Shown piece after piece: positions 10,490 through 27,509 of a DNA stretch of 64,000 nt; position 1 is the first letter of the stretch, and every line of letters begins with the position of its first letter. The translations under genes were made by a program, and so were the position numbers. The notes under the pieces were generated by a model. The model ran no database searches, was not told the DNA's origin, and saw only the letters and a program-made list of their open reading frames with translations. The DNA is from Cornus controversa (lineage: Eukaryota; Streptophyta; Magnoliopsida; Cornales; Cornaceae), in NCBI GenBank assembly GCA_026545225.1, contig CM048845.1:106955533-107019532 (forward strand), written 5' to 3'.

Positions 10490-12868
10490 CTTGAATTATA
10501 TTTTGAAATACACAAAAAAATTATGAGTTTTTCAGGTTATATCCACACACTTAACGGCACTTTTCACACCATTAGAATCATTTTCCAAACAATTAAAATA
10601 CTTCTTTACACACTTAAAAAATATATATTTTAATATTTTTTCTTCTAATTTTTTTTGCAATATTTATACACTATTAGAGTGATTTTTCACACAACTCAAA
10701 TATAACACTTGATTTTCACATTTTGAATACTCATATCCACACATTTAAAGTTAATTTTCACATAATTAAAATGATTTTGCACACACTTAAAAAATATACA
10801 CCATTTTTTTTCTTTTCAAAATTTTGGGCAACCTTTATATACAATTTAAGTGTGTGAAAAAAACACTTTAATTGTGTGTAAAATGACTTGAATTGTGTGA
10901 AAAATGATTCAAGTTTGTGGACTCATGTCTTCAAAAATATGAAAATCAAGTGTTATGTTTTAATTGTGTGAAAACTTACTGTAAGTGTGTGTACATGTGA
11001 CTCAAAAATGAGAAAAGAAAATTAATAAAATTTATTTGTTTGTGGAAAATGACTTTAATTGTGTGAAAATTAACTTTAAGTGTGTGGGCATGAGTCTACA
11101 AAATGTGAAAAACAAATACTATGAGAATAATTTATTTATTTTATTGTACCCATCACTTTATTTTATCAAATTTGAATAGTAGACTATTATATTAGATTTT
11201 TCAATATAGCCTTGTTCTTTCCTTTCCACTTTTCAAATGTGAAATTTTTTCTTCCTTCCTCAAGTGTTTTGTCTTAATACTTACTTTGATAAACAATCAT
11301 TCACAATTTTAAGATAACCTAAAGTGATAGGTATAATGGAAAAAATAAATTATTCTCGTTGTATTTGATTTTCACATTTTGATGACTCGTGTCCACATAC
11401 TTAAAGTCACTTTTCACACAATTAAAATGTTTTTCCACACACTTAAAACATATATATTTCAATATTTTTTCTCTTTGCAAATTTGTTAGCAACAATTATA
11501 TTCAGTTAAAGTGATTTTTCAAAGTAAGATGAACGACCATTCAAAAGTCATTCTAAGAGCTTCAAATTGAGTGTCACTTAGACTATGTTTTGACTTATGA
11601 TGAAAAAATTGAGTTTTTCAAGTCAAGTTCAGACACTAAACGACACTTTTCACACCATTAAAGCCATTTTCAATACAATTAAAATTCTTTTCCATGCGCA
11701 TAAATCACATACATTTTAATGTTTTTCTTTCCAATTTTTTTAGCAATGTTTATATACAATTAACATAACACTTGTTTTTCACATTTTGAAGACTCATGTT
11801 CACACACTTAATTTTTTTTTCCACACAATTAAAGTCATTTTTCAAACAATTAAAGTGATTTTCACACACTTAAAACATATACACTTCATTTTTTATTTCC
11901 AAATTTTTTAGCAACATTTATATGTTATTTAAGTGCATGGAAAAACACTTTAATTGTGTGAAAAATGACTTTAAGAATGTGAAATATGACTTCAAGTGTG
12001 TGGACATTAGTCTTCAAAAATGTGAAAATCAAGTATTATGTTTTAATTGTGTGAAAATATAACTCAAATATGAGGGAAGAAAAAAATAATAAAGTTTATT
12101 TGTTTTAAGTGTGTGAAAATTGACTTTAAGTGTGTGGGCATGAGTCTTCAAAATGTGAAAATCAAATACTATGAGAATAATTTATTTTTTTCATTGTACC
12201 CATCACTTTATTTTATCTTAAAATTTGAATGGTGGTTTATTAATTTAAAATTTTCAATATAGCCTAGTTTTTTTCTTCACTTTCCAAATGTGGAAAATTT
12301 TCTTTTCATAAAGTGTCCATTCTTCAAGTGTTATGTCTTAATACTTACTTTGATGAACACCATTCACAATTTTAAGATAAAATAAAGTGATGGGTACAAT
12401 GGAAAAAATAAATTATTTCTATTGTATTTGATTTTTTGCATTTTGATGACTCGTGTCCATAAACTTTAAGTTATTTTCTACACAATTAAAATATTTTTCT
12501 ACACTTCAAACATATATATTTCAATGTTTTTTCTCTTTCCAAAATTTTTAGCAACATTTATACACAATTAAAGTATTTTTTTACACACTTAAAAAATATA
12601 CACCAATTTTTTTCTTTTTAAATTTTTGAGCAACATTTATATACAATTTAAGTGTGTGAAAAAACACTTTAATTGTGTGTAAAATGACTTGAATTGTGTG
12701 AAAAATGACTTCAAGCGCGTGGACATGAGTCTTCCAAAATGTGAATATCGAGTGTTATGATTTAATTGTGTGTAAAACATACTTTAAGTGTGTGTAAACG
12801 TGACTCAAATATGAGAAAAAAATAAATAAAATTTATTTATTTTTGGTGTTTTAAAAATTACTTTAAGT
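10490..12868. repeat. 2.4-kb field of alternating inverted repeats
   Basis: The region is built from degenerate ~20-bp words such as AATTGTGTGAAAAATGACTT and TTAAGTGTGTG, with their reverse complements (CACACTTAAA, TTCACACAATTAAA), in alternating blocks. The symmetry axis of the first palindrome is near 10840. A second layer is a direct duplication of about 1.06 kb: the segment starting TAAGTGTGTGGGCATGAGTC at about 11076 recurs at about 12131, and CATTCACAATTTTAAGATAA at about 11300 recurs at about 12361. Within each unit the segment around TTGTACCCATCACTTTATTT reappears inverted 200 bp later. It looks like stacked foldback MITEs. No coding sequence is visible. Confidence 0.75.
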
Positions 12869-13595
12869 GCCCTTCTCACACCGTCAATCCCATTGAAGAA
12901 CTTTTTATAAAATACTAATTTTGCCCTTCTTGCTTAACTCCTCTCCCCCTAGCCATCCATCGCCATCTCTGCGCAATCGCCTCAAGCATCAGATGCAGTA
13001 GTCTTTGGTGGCGAATAACACGGCCATGAAGATGCCTTCAACAATTGAACCAGCGGCGGTGTCAATGAAGTTAGCGATTTTGGCACTACGATCGCTGAAT
13101 TTCGTGTTGTGAGTGTTTAAGGTAGACTAGGGCTTTTCCTGATAAGATGTTTCACACTCCACCACCATCGATGCTGAGTATGTAGATTTTTCCCCTCTAT
13201 TGTTTGATTGCCTGAATTTTGTTGATGTTGAGTGTAGTTGGAGAAGCCAAGACTTCGGACTTAGCTTCGATCGATAGCCGGAGAGATCTGTGTGGGGATC
13301 CATAGTTTTTGATTGTCGTAGTTAACCAAGAGGTACCATCGTGAGAGTCCTTATGTCATTGAAAAAGACCTCAAAATTGCTGGCTAGAACTATCGATTGC
13401 AAGATGAAAGCATGCCGTCAGAAAATATATATGTATACAGTGCATAAATGTTTACATAACTGGATATGGGTTTCTTCACCCTCTCTCTCTAATTACAAGT
13501 CAATTCAAAAGGAAAGGACCTAATTTCAATTCATGGTGGAAAAATAAAAATAATCTTTGTAATATGTATAAACTATTATATATATTCATAATTTC

Positions 13596-13631
<36 letters not shown>

Positions 13632-13954
13632 CCACAACAGTGTATAATATATATGATATTCATAATTTCATATATACATGTGTATGAATCCAAAATAGTG
13701 CAGAGACTAGAGAGATTTGGTTGAGATTGTGGTGGGTGAGCAGAGATGGCAGTGGCTAGGGGGAGAGGAGTTAAGCAAGAAAGGGCAAATTTGGCATTTT
13801 ATAAAACTTTCTTCAATGGAATTGACGGTGTTTTAACGGTAGGGGTGAAGCTGTATTTTTCTCAAATCTCGAGGGAGGTTGACTAAAAAAAATTTAAATG
13901 TTTAATCCACATGTAATTAAGTAAAACCTCAAGAGAGGTATGGGTAATTTACCC
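12869..13954. mobile_element. Mutator-like foldback element, left end truncated
   Basis: The left arm near 12869-12960 (through TTGCTTAACTCCTCTCCCCC) is repeated inverted at 13745-13850 (GGGGGAGAGGAGTTAAGCAA). The right arm continues to the family terminus GGTAATTTACCC at 13954, but the matching outer part is missing on the left, where the inverted-repeat field begins. The 700-bp interior is GC-richer than its surroundings and contains a TG microsatellite at 13600-13628 and a duplicated TCATAATTTCATATA word. It may include captured sequence, but nothing is recognisable. Confidence 0.6.
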
Positions 13955-16872
13955 TTAAAATTTTTACAAAATTATTCTGACATCCTGTCAGAATAACAAA
14001 TCATTAAACAAAATGACAGAATATACAGTTACAAAAGTACTCTCAAATTGAAATATTTTTGTACAAAAAAAGCCTCAATTTATAATCCTTTGACTAGGAT
14101 TAAAATGTCATATATATATTTTTTCTCCACGAATGTCACACCAACACTACCCTACCGAAGGTAGTTTTGGCATTTAATATTTTTAGGTTAATTGACTTTA
14201 ACCGAGAGTGTAAATTAACACAGGGTACCTAAAGTAAAGTCAACCAAACATCAGGGAAAGTTGACTACTATATTTTAAAAACTTTAATTCGAGAATAATT
14301 AGGCAAAATCTCAAGGAAGGTCAGAGTAATTTATCCAAACTTTAATTTTGAGAGTAAATAAAACAAACTTGGATGGGGTTGAGTCTAATTTATCCAAAAA
14401 AAAAGAAAAGAAAAAGAAAAAGAAAGATAATACATGCACTCCACTTCTTTATAAATGTACACCATTTTTAATAAAATAACATTATTGTCCTTGATTCAAT
14501 GAATGTGAATCAAGTATAAATGGTATTTACATCATTTTTTTTTTTTTTTTAAAATGCCTTTATCATCATTACCCTAAAGAAAGAATACCAATAGATTAAA
14601 GACCATTACCTAGCCTGCTAGCCATTTTATAAAGGAACTGTCCTTAGTTTAGGGGCCTTCGCTTACTCATTTGATGAAGAGCACAATTATACTCCTCTGT
14701 TATCAACTTATCATCTTTTTATTTACTGTGTCATATTTCACAACATCCCTTTCACAAAAGAGGTTATTCCCACCAAACTGAGGATAAGTCAGTCGTAAAA
14801 CTTGATATCACAACCAGCTTAGGACTGCTAATGCCGGTTTACTAACTAACTGAAATATTTTTTTGTTTTTCTGTTTCTATTTTCTAAAAAAGTAAAAACA
14901 AAAGCAAAAATTATGTTTAGTAAAATGTTTATGTTCTCTGTTATGAAAAATGTTTCTCATTTTGTGAAAGGAGGAGAAAACAAAAAAAAATATTTCTTCT
15001 GTTTATTACAGTAGACCCACTTAGTTAAATAATATATAATATTAAACATAACTATCACGATCTATGATTTGACACAATTATTTTCTTATTTACATATTAT
15101 AATATTTTTCTTGTCTACTTAGTTAAATAATATATAATAAATTAATATGATAATATATAATGTGCTTAAATTATCTATATTCAAATAAAAAATACTTTGG
15201 AAATGCTTTTACTTTCGTCTTCTTCTTTTTTTTTTAAAAAAAGAATTCACTTATAAATAATAACTCTTTATGATATACATGTTATGTATATTATTATCTT
15301 TTAACTTGTTTCATATTTTTTAATTTAATTTTCACATATATATGATATAATACTTATGGAAGATTGGTTCAGCTGGAAAGTTTTTTTGTATTGTCTAATA
15401 GTTATAGGTTCAAATATGAAAAAAAAAGAAAAGAAAAATTATCCAATTCTTACATAATAAATTTATCGAGTCTTCCATAAAGTATTTGACCTAAACTTAA
15501 TATAAATGTTAGTTTTTTTATATTTGGGCATAATTGATTAATGATTAGTATATTCAAAATACATCAAAAAAATATAGATTACAATAAAAAAACCTATAAA
15601 TAGCTAGTCAGATGAATATGATATAGGTAAAGAGTCCAAGTATACGCTGTTAGGAGTTTAACCAAATAGAGAAAAAAAAAACTCGATGCTATATTTTATG
15701 TTCATTTATCGGGTATTGTTAGGATTTGTGAATTTAAGTATCTAGGAATTGAGCTTCAGATAGAGGTGGTTGACAATCAAGTTGAGTATTTTTGTTATTT
15801 TTTATTTGAAAAATGTCAAATTTTTTCCCCTCAAGACAAGTAATATGAAATATTATTGAACTAGTTGCAAATTGTATCTTTTAGTGTGATTGGATGTTAG
15901 TTTTTAATAAATGAATTAAAAATAAAATAGAAAATTAAAAATAAATTTGTGTAACAAATGTGTTACTAAACACTTTTTTTTTTTTGTTTTCAAAAGTGTG
16001 GAAACAACAAATTTTAATGAACGTTATTTTTGCTTTCTATTTCTACTGAAAAAAAACAAAAATATATTTCTATTTTTTTTTCGAATTCAAAAACAGAAAA
16101 CGTTTTCGTTAACCACCGCACCCTAAATTTTCAAATTTAGAAATAAATTAGTAAAATTCCCCACACAGGGCATGCTCATGATCTCACTAGCCAAGTTTGT
16201 TTTTATTTTAAAAGTGATGGCTGACCAGGTAAATACTCTTAAAAGTCCATGCAAGTGTGACATTTTCTTGGTGATAAATCAACTTTGACCTTAGCCTTGT
16301 TGATGAAGTCCATTTCAAAAGCAACCATTGAGCAGGTACTAACTTGCCGACTTTTGCTGACAAGTGATAGAATTATTACTTAAACAAGTCAATCCAAACC
16401 CAATTCAAACCAAAATCAAATTTCCTAGAATGCATTTAGAATTCAGATTGGAATTGAGAATTTCTAACTTGAAATCAAGTTGGTTTGAAGATGTTAGGCA
16501 ATTCAATCCTAATCTGAATGAAATTACTTGAGTTAAAACCAAGTTCTAACAAAATTTATTTATCAACATGATCAAATTTATTTATTTTTATTTACTAGTC
16601 GCGTGACATATTTAATTAATCATTTAATTATTCATTCTTTCTATTTCTAATTTTTATGGTGAAAATGTATTATTTTATTTATCTTTTATGAAGGGTGGAC
16701 AATTAAATGGGATATAATCTAAGCATACCTTGATATCGAATTGAACTCGAACACAATTGCAATTAAGAGATTTTGATGATAGGCTAGATCTCAACTTAAC
16801 CTCGCGGTGGTTTGAATTGAATTACTAATACACACAAAAAAAATGAATAACTAAATATAATATAAAAAAAAA

Positions 16873-17077
16873 ATGATAAATGCACTCCACTTTTTATTTT
16901 TATTTTATAAATGTACTATTTTTATTTTATTTTCTTCAACTAAGTGACATAAATGCCCCTTATACTTCATTCTCAAAAATTGAGTTAGGGATGATAATGT
17001 CATTTCACAATGAAAGTAGAATGCATTTATAAAAAAAGAAAAAAAAAAAAGTGGAGTGTATTTATCACCTCCCTATA
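16873..17077. mobile_element. short MITE with TIR TGATAAATGCACTCCACTTT
   Basis: The left end GATAAATGCACTCCACTTTTT and right end AAAGTGGAGTGTATTTATCACC are inverted copies about 200 bp apart. Single ends of the same family occur at 14427 (GATAATACATGCACTCCACTT), near 17233 (GCGCTCCACT) and near 63195. I could not fix a target duplication in the low-complexity flanks. Confidence 0.6.
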
Positions 17078-18616
17078 AAAATTAATTAATAATCAAACTC
17101 GCAAAAAATTAACACTCCCTCGTGCATATTAATAGTTCCTATTTCTTGTTTGGTTGTCCAAATACTTGTTATTTCCAGAGTCAAAGCAATATAAATGCAA
17201 TTTTTTCATAATTGTTCTTTTAAGTTTTATAGAAGATGCGCTCCACTGGTCTCTTCGGGCACTCCATTTTTTTTTTTTGTTTAAAATGAAATTACAAAAG
17301 TGTCCCTAAATCACATATTACTTGATTCTTACATTTTTAATAGCATAATCGTCCTTCTATATTAAAGTCAAGATTCTTGAATTTCTTGAATTCATTTCTT
17401 TAGTTTTAATGCATCATTTTAGTTTAGATTATAGTTTTTTTTTCTTCACAACAAGAAAAGAGAATATTAGAGATCAAACATCTTAATGAAGAAGAATTTT
17501 TGGGATATGAGATTTCTCTTTTTTTTTTGAGTCTCGGCCTTCACAAATTTATATAATATATATACACACCGTAAGTATATATAAGCTATATTATATACTA
17601 CTTAAAAGTAGTTAATTAAATCACATAATAATATAACTTCTAAAAGTCCCTTTTTAAATCAAACAAGCTTTCATTGGCTTGCTTATTGAAATATACTACA
17701 GAATTTTTATTTAAGTAAGACTAGGATTTTTTTTTTTTTTCAATTCAATTAAACAAATATTCTGAAAAAAAGAAAAAAAAATTCAATTAAAGATTATAGT
17801 TTATCGTAAAGATTGATTTACTTTCAATTTAATGTTTTTTCTCAAATATATTGATATAAAATTTGCTTTCAATTCAAATAATTTTTATCCTAATCACATA
17901 TTTTTTTTATCCTTAAAAGATAAGCTTCCTATATTATGTAACTACTAATGTTAAAGAAAATGACAATTATGATATTAAAAATATAAGAACCAAGTATTTT
18001 ATGACGTAAGGAGTCTCTAATAATTTGATTTTAAAAGAAAAAAAAAAGATGAGATTGTTCGTGGAAGGCAAATATCAACTCTCTTTAAAAAAAATCTCCA
18101 TGTTTAAATTTAAAAGGATACATTGGTAATTTTAAAAGAGTCATCTATTAACTGCATGTCTCATACCAAAATGGAATGGGACAAGGAAGTATTCAAGAAA
18201 TTAAGATAAGAAAAACTATATAAAAAAAATCATAACTATAATAAGTTTGTCTTGTCCAATTCAAATTGGATTCCGTGTGGTTCGATTGTTCGACATTTTA
18301 AGCTAACTCTACTTGAATAAGTTACATTGGTTATAATTGCCTCACACACGTCAATTCAAACAAAAGTTAAGATTGGGTTGTAAAGTTTATTAATATTCAA
18401 GTAGGTTTGGATTTCACAGTCATAGAGTATTACTATGTAAAATAAGATAAAGAAACAACATCATTTCCTCTACAAATTTTTATAAAATGTTATACATTAG
18501 ATTTATGAGTGTTGTTATTAGTGCTCCACAAAACACATACGGATCGAATTCATGTTTTCATAAAATAATGATTCGTACTATTTGTAAAATTTATCTACTT
18601 TCTTTTTCAACTTAAT

Positions 18617-18650
18617 CTGTCATTGTCATTGTCATTGTCATTGTCATTGT
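18617..18650. repeat. (TCATTG)n microsatellite
   Basis: Five tandem copies of a 6-bp unit, TCATTG. Confidence 0.9.
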
Positions 18651-19872
18651 GAAGTAAAACTTTTCTATTTTAATTTTTTTATATTTTACATTTATGAAAA
18701 ATTCAATCAAAAGACGTCAGATATATTGTTACACAAAATTTTCATTTCTTATCAAAATCAATAGCATTCTCAAATTTCATGTTTATCTGTGAATAAAGAT
18801 TGATAACAATCTTTCGCTTTGAAATAATAGAACTCAGATCTCGTTCGCAAAAAAATTATCTATTTTTTTTTCATTGCAGCATTTTTCTGGTTACAAGAAA
18901 ATCTATTTTTTCATTGTTTAATTGCTTTACGGGATCAAATATTGAGGATATAGTATTCATTTGTTGTTTCAAACATAGGAATTTCAAGTTTTATTATTAT
19001 TTCATTGATGTAGAGAGAATATTCGGTAGGAAGTGAATATCTGTAGAGAAAATGATAAAATCACAAAAGAGGAGGGTTAAAGAGATGTACATGAACAACT
19101 CCATATATACTTTTGTCAATTTACGTTTTTTCTTTTGTGCTTCTTAATAACCAAACAATTGAATCGCTTATAATGATAACTATCAAATTTCTGTCTTCTT
19201 TTGCTACTCATTTTTGATCATCACAATATTCTTCAGAAATTTATCTCAATTATTTTATTCTTGGACTATGGGTAGGGTAGTCAGTAAATTTTTTTGAAAT
19301 AGTTGATATTTTGGTAGAATGATAGAAAATGAATTCTTTCGTCTCAAAATTTGAATAATATTCATTACCTGAAATGGTTCTTTTGGGCATTCCGAAAGGA
19401 AACACTTGCTTCGAATTTGACCCAAGTGAGATATCAGGAAACAATATATATATTTTTATTATTTCTTCATTCTAAATTCGAAGTGGATTATTATTATTAT
19501 TATTTTTTATTATTTTAAATAAAGGACAGCATCATCATTTTTTTTTAATAAAATAAGATTTAAATAGTTATAATAATTTCATATAGCGCAAATATCACTC
19601 CCCTACATTTATATCAACTATAAAACACTTATCATCGAATATGTTACATATTAAACTCATATATTAAATTTATTTTCAAGACACAGTAATGCTATAACTT
19701 AAAATGTTGTTGGTTGAGAAATTAATCCAATTTAAACTTTGAAACTAACGTGACAAATACCCACTAACTGCACACGAATGTAATTTCACTTCATAAATGC
19801 ATTCAATTGTTGTTGAATCGACGTGGGAAGTCAAATCCTATCCAGTGATCAGCAGCACTCCAATTAAGATCC

Positions 19873-19879
19873 ACCTACC
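19873..19879 (+). promoter_or_regulatory. AC-I element (ACCTACC) upstream of HCT
   Basis: An exact ACCTACC about 1 kb before the HCT start codon. AC elements are known binding sites of lignin-pathway MYB factors (MYB46/58/63/83 class). Function here is inferred from motif and context only. Confidence 0.45.
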
Positions 19880-20038
19880 GCAGCATTACCCACTTGGAAT
19901 CAATCCTGATGCTACCATGCCTTTAGTTGGGTGGGTCCTACCACGAACCACAACTCCACCAGAGTTGGTGAGAACTGGTGGGTTTTCTTTATTTATTTTG
20001 AGTAATTTGATGTGACATGGGTTTTAGGTCAGCGTCTC

Positions 20039-20045
20039 ACCAACC
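20039..20045 (+). promoter_or_regulatory. AC-II element (ACCAACC) upstream of HCT
   Basis: An exact ACCAACC about 840 bp before the HCT start, on the coding strand. It is the second of three AC-type motifs in this promoter. Confidence 0.45.
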
Positions 20046-20318
20046 TTTTTTGTTTTGTTTTTTAGTTTTAGTTTTTGTTTTTGTTTTTGTTTTTGTGGTG
20101 TGCTGATACTTCAATCCATGCTAAGATCGCTATCTTCTTCAATTTCAAAAAAAAGGTTTATAATTGAAGGCAAAAGAAGCAAACCCTCTTCTCTCCAACA
20201 ACTTTTTACTTTATTTTATTTGCAACTTCTCTCTCTCTTCAACAACTCTCTGGTGTTTCTCGTTCCGGTCAAGGTTTTTCTTAACTGGTACTCCTATTTG
20301 ATTGTCTTTTTTAGGCGC

Positions 20319-20325
20319 GGTAGGT
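20319..20325 (-). promoter_or_regulatory. AC-I element, reverse orientation (GGTAGGT)
   Basis: GGTAGGT is the reverse complement of ACCTACC and lies about 560 bp before the HCT start. With the two upstream motifs it makes a plausible phenylpropanoid MYB-responsive promoter. Confidence 0.45.
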
Positions 20326-20706
20326 GAGTGTTCCCTAATCCTGTAAGCTAGCTCTCCTTGTTAAATACCTCAACCCACTTCTACCAAATCAATACCCAAA
20401 AGCTTCACACCACAACACCCAACCAGTTCATTCATTCTCTCTCTCTGGGTTTCTTCTAACATTCGCCTACGCCCATGCCAACACATTCTCTCTCTTCTGC
20501 ATTTTCCAGGTAATCTCGATCCCTTCTTTCTCCTCTCCAATTGCTCACTAATCTTTTTTGAAACAATCGTCTCTAATTTGGGCAACCCATTAGTTTTAGA
20601 CATTTTTTTGAACCATAAACATACTTCAGATTTTTTTTGCAGTTGATCCTTCAGCAGTCCGCAAGTTAGCCAAAGGGGGAGGCGCAAGCTAGCGGAATTA
20701 AAAAGG

Positions 20707-25987
<5,281 letters not shown>

Positions 25988-26095
25988 CCAATTCGTGCTG
26001 GTTATATCAAGCTGGTTAATTTGGGAATGCCATATATATATTTTTTGGGGGATGTTCTTTCATAGTTTTTTTTTTCCTTCGCACACTGTTTATGT

Positions 26096-26101
26096 AATGA
26101 A
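26096..26101 (+). promoter_or_regulatory. possible HCT polyadenylation signal (AATGAA)
   Basis: AATGAA, a common plant variant of AATAAA, sits about 110 bp after the HCT stop behind a T-rich upstream tract. Confidence 0.3.
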
Positions 26102-26990
26102 AGCAAAACTCTTATCTGGGTTGAAATGCGATCTTAGATCTTAAAACTCAACCACAAAAAGGCTTGCAATTGTGCATGAAAGGAACTTGAGAACATTGTA
26201 CCATGAATCTGAAATTGAATTTAGAATAAGAGTAATGTTGTTTAATCTTGGAGTACCATTTGATTATCGAAAGCTTGAGGTCAGAAATGCAAGAGAATGT
26301 TGTGACATGTTTTGATGGATCAAAGTGATGTATGACCATGATTGTGTTTATAAACTTATCTAACTGATAATTGTGTTTTATTTTAAGCCTTTCTATGCAC
26401 CTTCACAGATTGGGAGTCGAAGCGGGGAAATAGTATCTTTTAACTTGTACATGACTTATTCTTGATCGTTTGTTCTGTTCACTTGCAATTTACACTGCTT
26501 GGAAATGGATAATTTGGTCATTTGTTCTTGATCAATTCACCTCACCACAGCCAGAGGACTTTGAAAGAAGATTCCTCAAAATGACTGACTCAAATTGTGT
26601 AGCACAGGGAGTTCCATTGATGGAGGGTTGCCAATGCAAACTTCCAAATTTGCTTGCAAGTGATGAATAATTACTCTTCAACTTCAACTGTAATCTACTC
26701 TGTGGTTCACTCCATTTTAAGAAGTTGTTATTGTGTGTGTACATGTCTTGGTTTAACACTAGTACATGTCTCATGTTTGTTTCAATGCCCCATCTTCTTT
26801 GAGTAGAATAAGAGGAGTGAGATCTGGGCTCAGAAGGAATCCTAGCTTTATGCTCAACACATGCTTGAGATATGCAGTTTCAATTATTGACTTCCTCAGC
26901 CTTTAAAGCAAAAACTTCTACATTAATCCACACTCTAAAATTACATTAATCTTAAATTTCATAAGTTTTTAAAATCATGAGCAGCAGAGA
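26102..26990. other. intergenic DNA between HCT and the small secreted-protein gene
   Basis: Composition is ordinary. Short open frames at 26470-26670 (plus) and 26532-26774 (minus) have no recognisable domain. I see nothing further. Confidence 0.4.
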
Positions 26991-27503
26991 TCAGGAGAGA
27001 GCAAGGAGCGAAGCAAAGCTGACACATGAAATCAAGGTTGAGATGAAGAAAGAAGGCCTCTTTGATAATAACACTGCACTTGTTTTAGATGGTTGTGGAT
27101 GGCGAACAATATTTGCACCACCCTTCCCTCTCTGTGCCTTTATTGAATTGACCATTCCATGCTTTAACTCATTTTCTCTGTCATTTCTATCACCATGCAA
27201 AGCGATTGTGCCGTTCACAGCTGCTTATACATCACCATGGCAAACTAAGTATGAATGAATCACAAATGTAATGAACATTAATTCTTATACTACAGAGTTA
27301 TAATTACCATGAATGTCCTGTTCTCGCATACGGCGTGTTGAGATGTTGAGTCCTTTGTCTGTTGAAGAATTTTCATGAGCCAAGCTCGATAGGCGTGTTG
27401 AGATGTTGAGTCCTTTGTCTGTTGAAGAATTTTCATGAGCCAAGCTTGATAGGATTTGACCACACAAGATGATGAGAAGCCATGCAAGAAACTTCATTTT
27501 CAT
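26991..27503 (-). CDS. probable small secreted, possibly GPI-anchored protein
   Basis: Two proposed exons, 27503-27308 and 27220-26991, join in phase 1 through a donor ATG|GTAATT and give 141 aa. The acceptor is TATAAGCAG, with an alternative 3 bases earlier. Residues 1-22 (MKMKFLAWLLIILCGQ...) form a good signal peptide, probably cut after SSLA. A 20-residue unit, LSSLAHENSSTDKGLNISTR, follows, largely duplicated in tandem; each unit has two N-glycosylation sequons (NSS, NIS). The middle is basic and hydrophilic with KGGANIVRHPQPSK. The C-terminus is a small-residue stretch plus a hydrophobic tail (FFISTLISCVSFASLLALS), as in GPI-anchor signals. I do not recognise the family firmly; apoplastic peptide precursors and small anchored proteins are both possible. 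The acceptor lacks a strong pyrimidine tract, so the exon-2 start is the weakest point. Confidence 0.5.
27332..27451 (-). repeat. near-perfect 60-bp tandem duplication in a coding exon
   Basis: Units 27332-27391 and 27392-27451 differ at only a couple of positions (for example CTCGAT against CTTGAT). The unit is 20 codons long, so the frame of the secreted-protein gene is kept. The near-identity implies a recent event. Confidence 0.9.
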
Positions 27504-27509
27504 CTTCCT

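Larger units (their letters stand above)
13955..19860. other. AT-rich intergenic DNA with MITE remnants
   Basis: No gene is seen over about 5.9 kb. The stretch contains a further solo arm of the GGGTAAATTACCC family (about 14150-14336), a CACTCCACTTYTTTATAAATGTAC MITE end at 14427-14545, tRNA-like SINE words (GGTTCAGCTGG, AGGTTCAAATATG) at 15360-15420, a possible element with GTTTTCGTTAACCACCGCACCC-like ends at 14838-16127, and many poly-A/T tracts. Short open frames at 18800-19036 and elsewhere show no domain or codon signature. Confidence 0.4.

Noticed and set aside
20370-20687. 105-codon minus-strand frame upstream of HCT
   Set aside because: It overlaps the HCT promoter and leader, is CT-rich on the plus strand and shows no domain.
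26977-27258. Plus-strand 93-codon frame over the small secreted-protein gene
   Set aside because: It is the antisense of exon 2 of the minus-strand gene, which has the better architecture.
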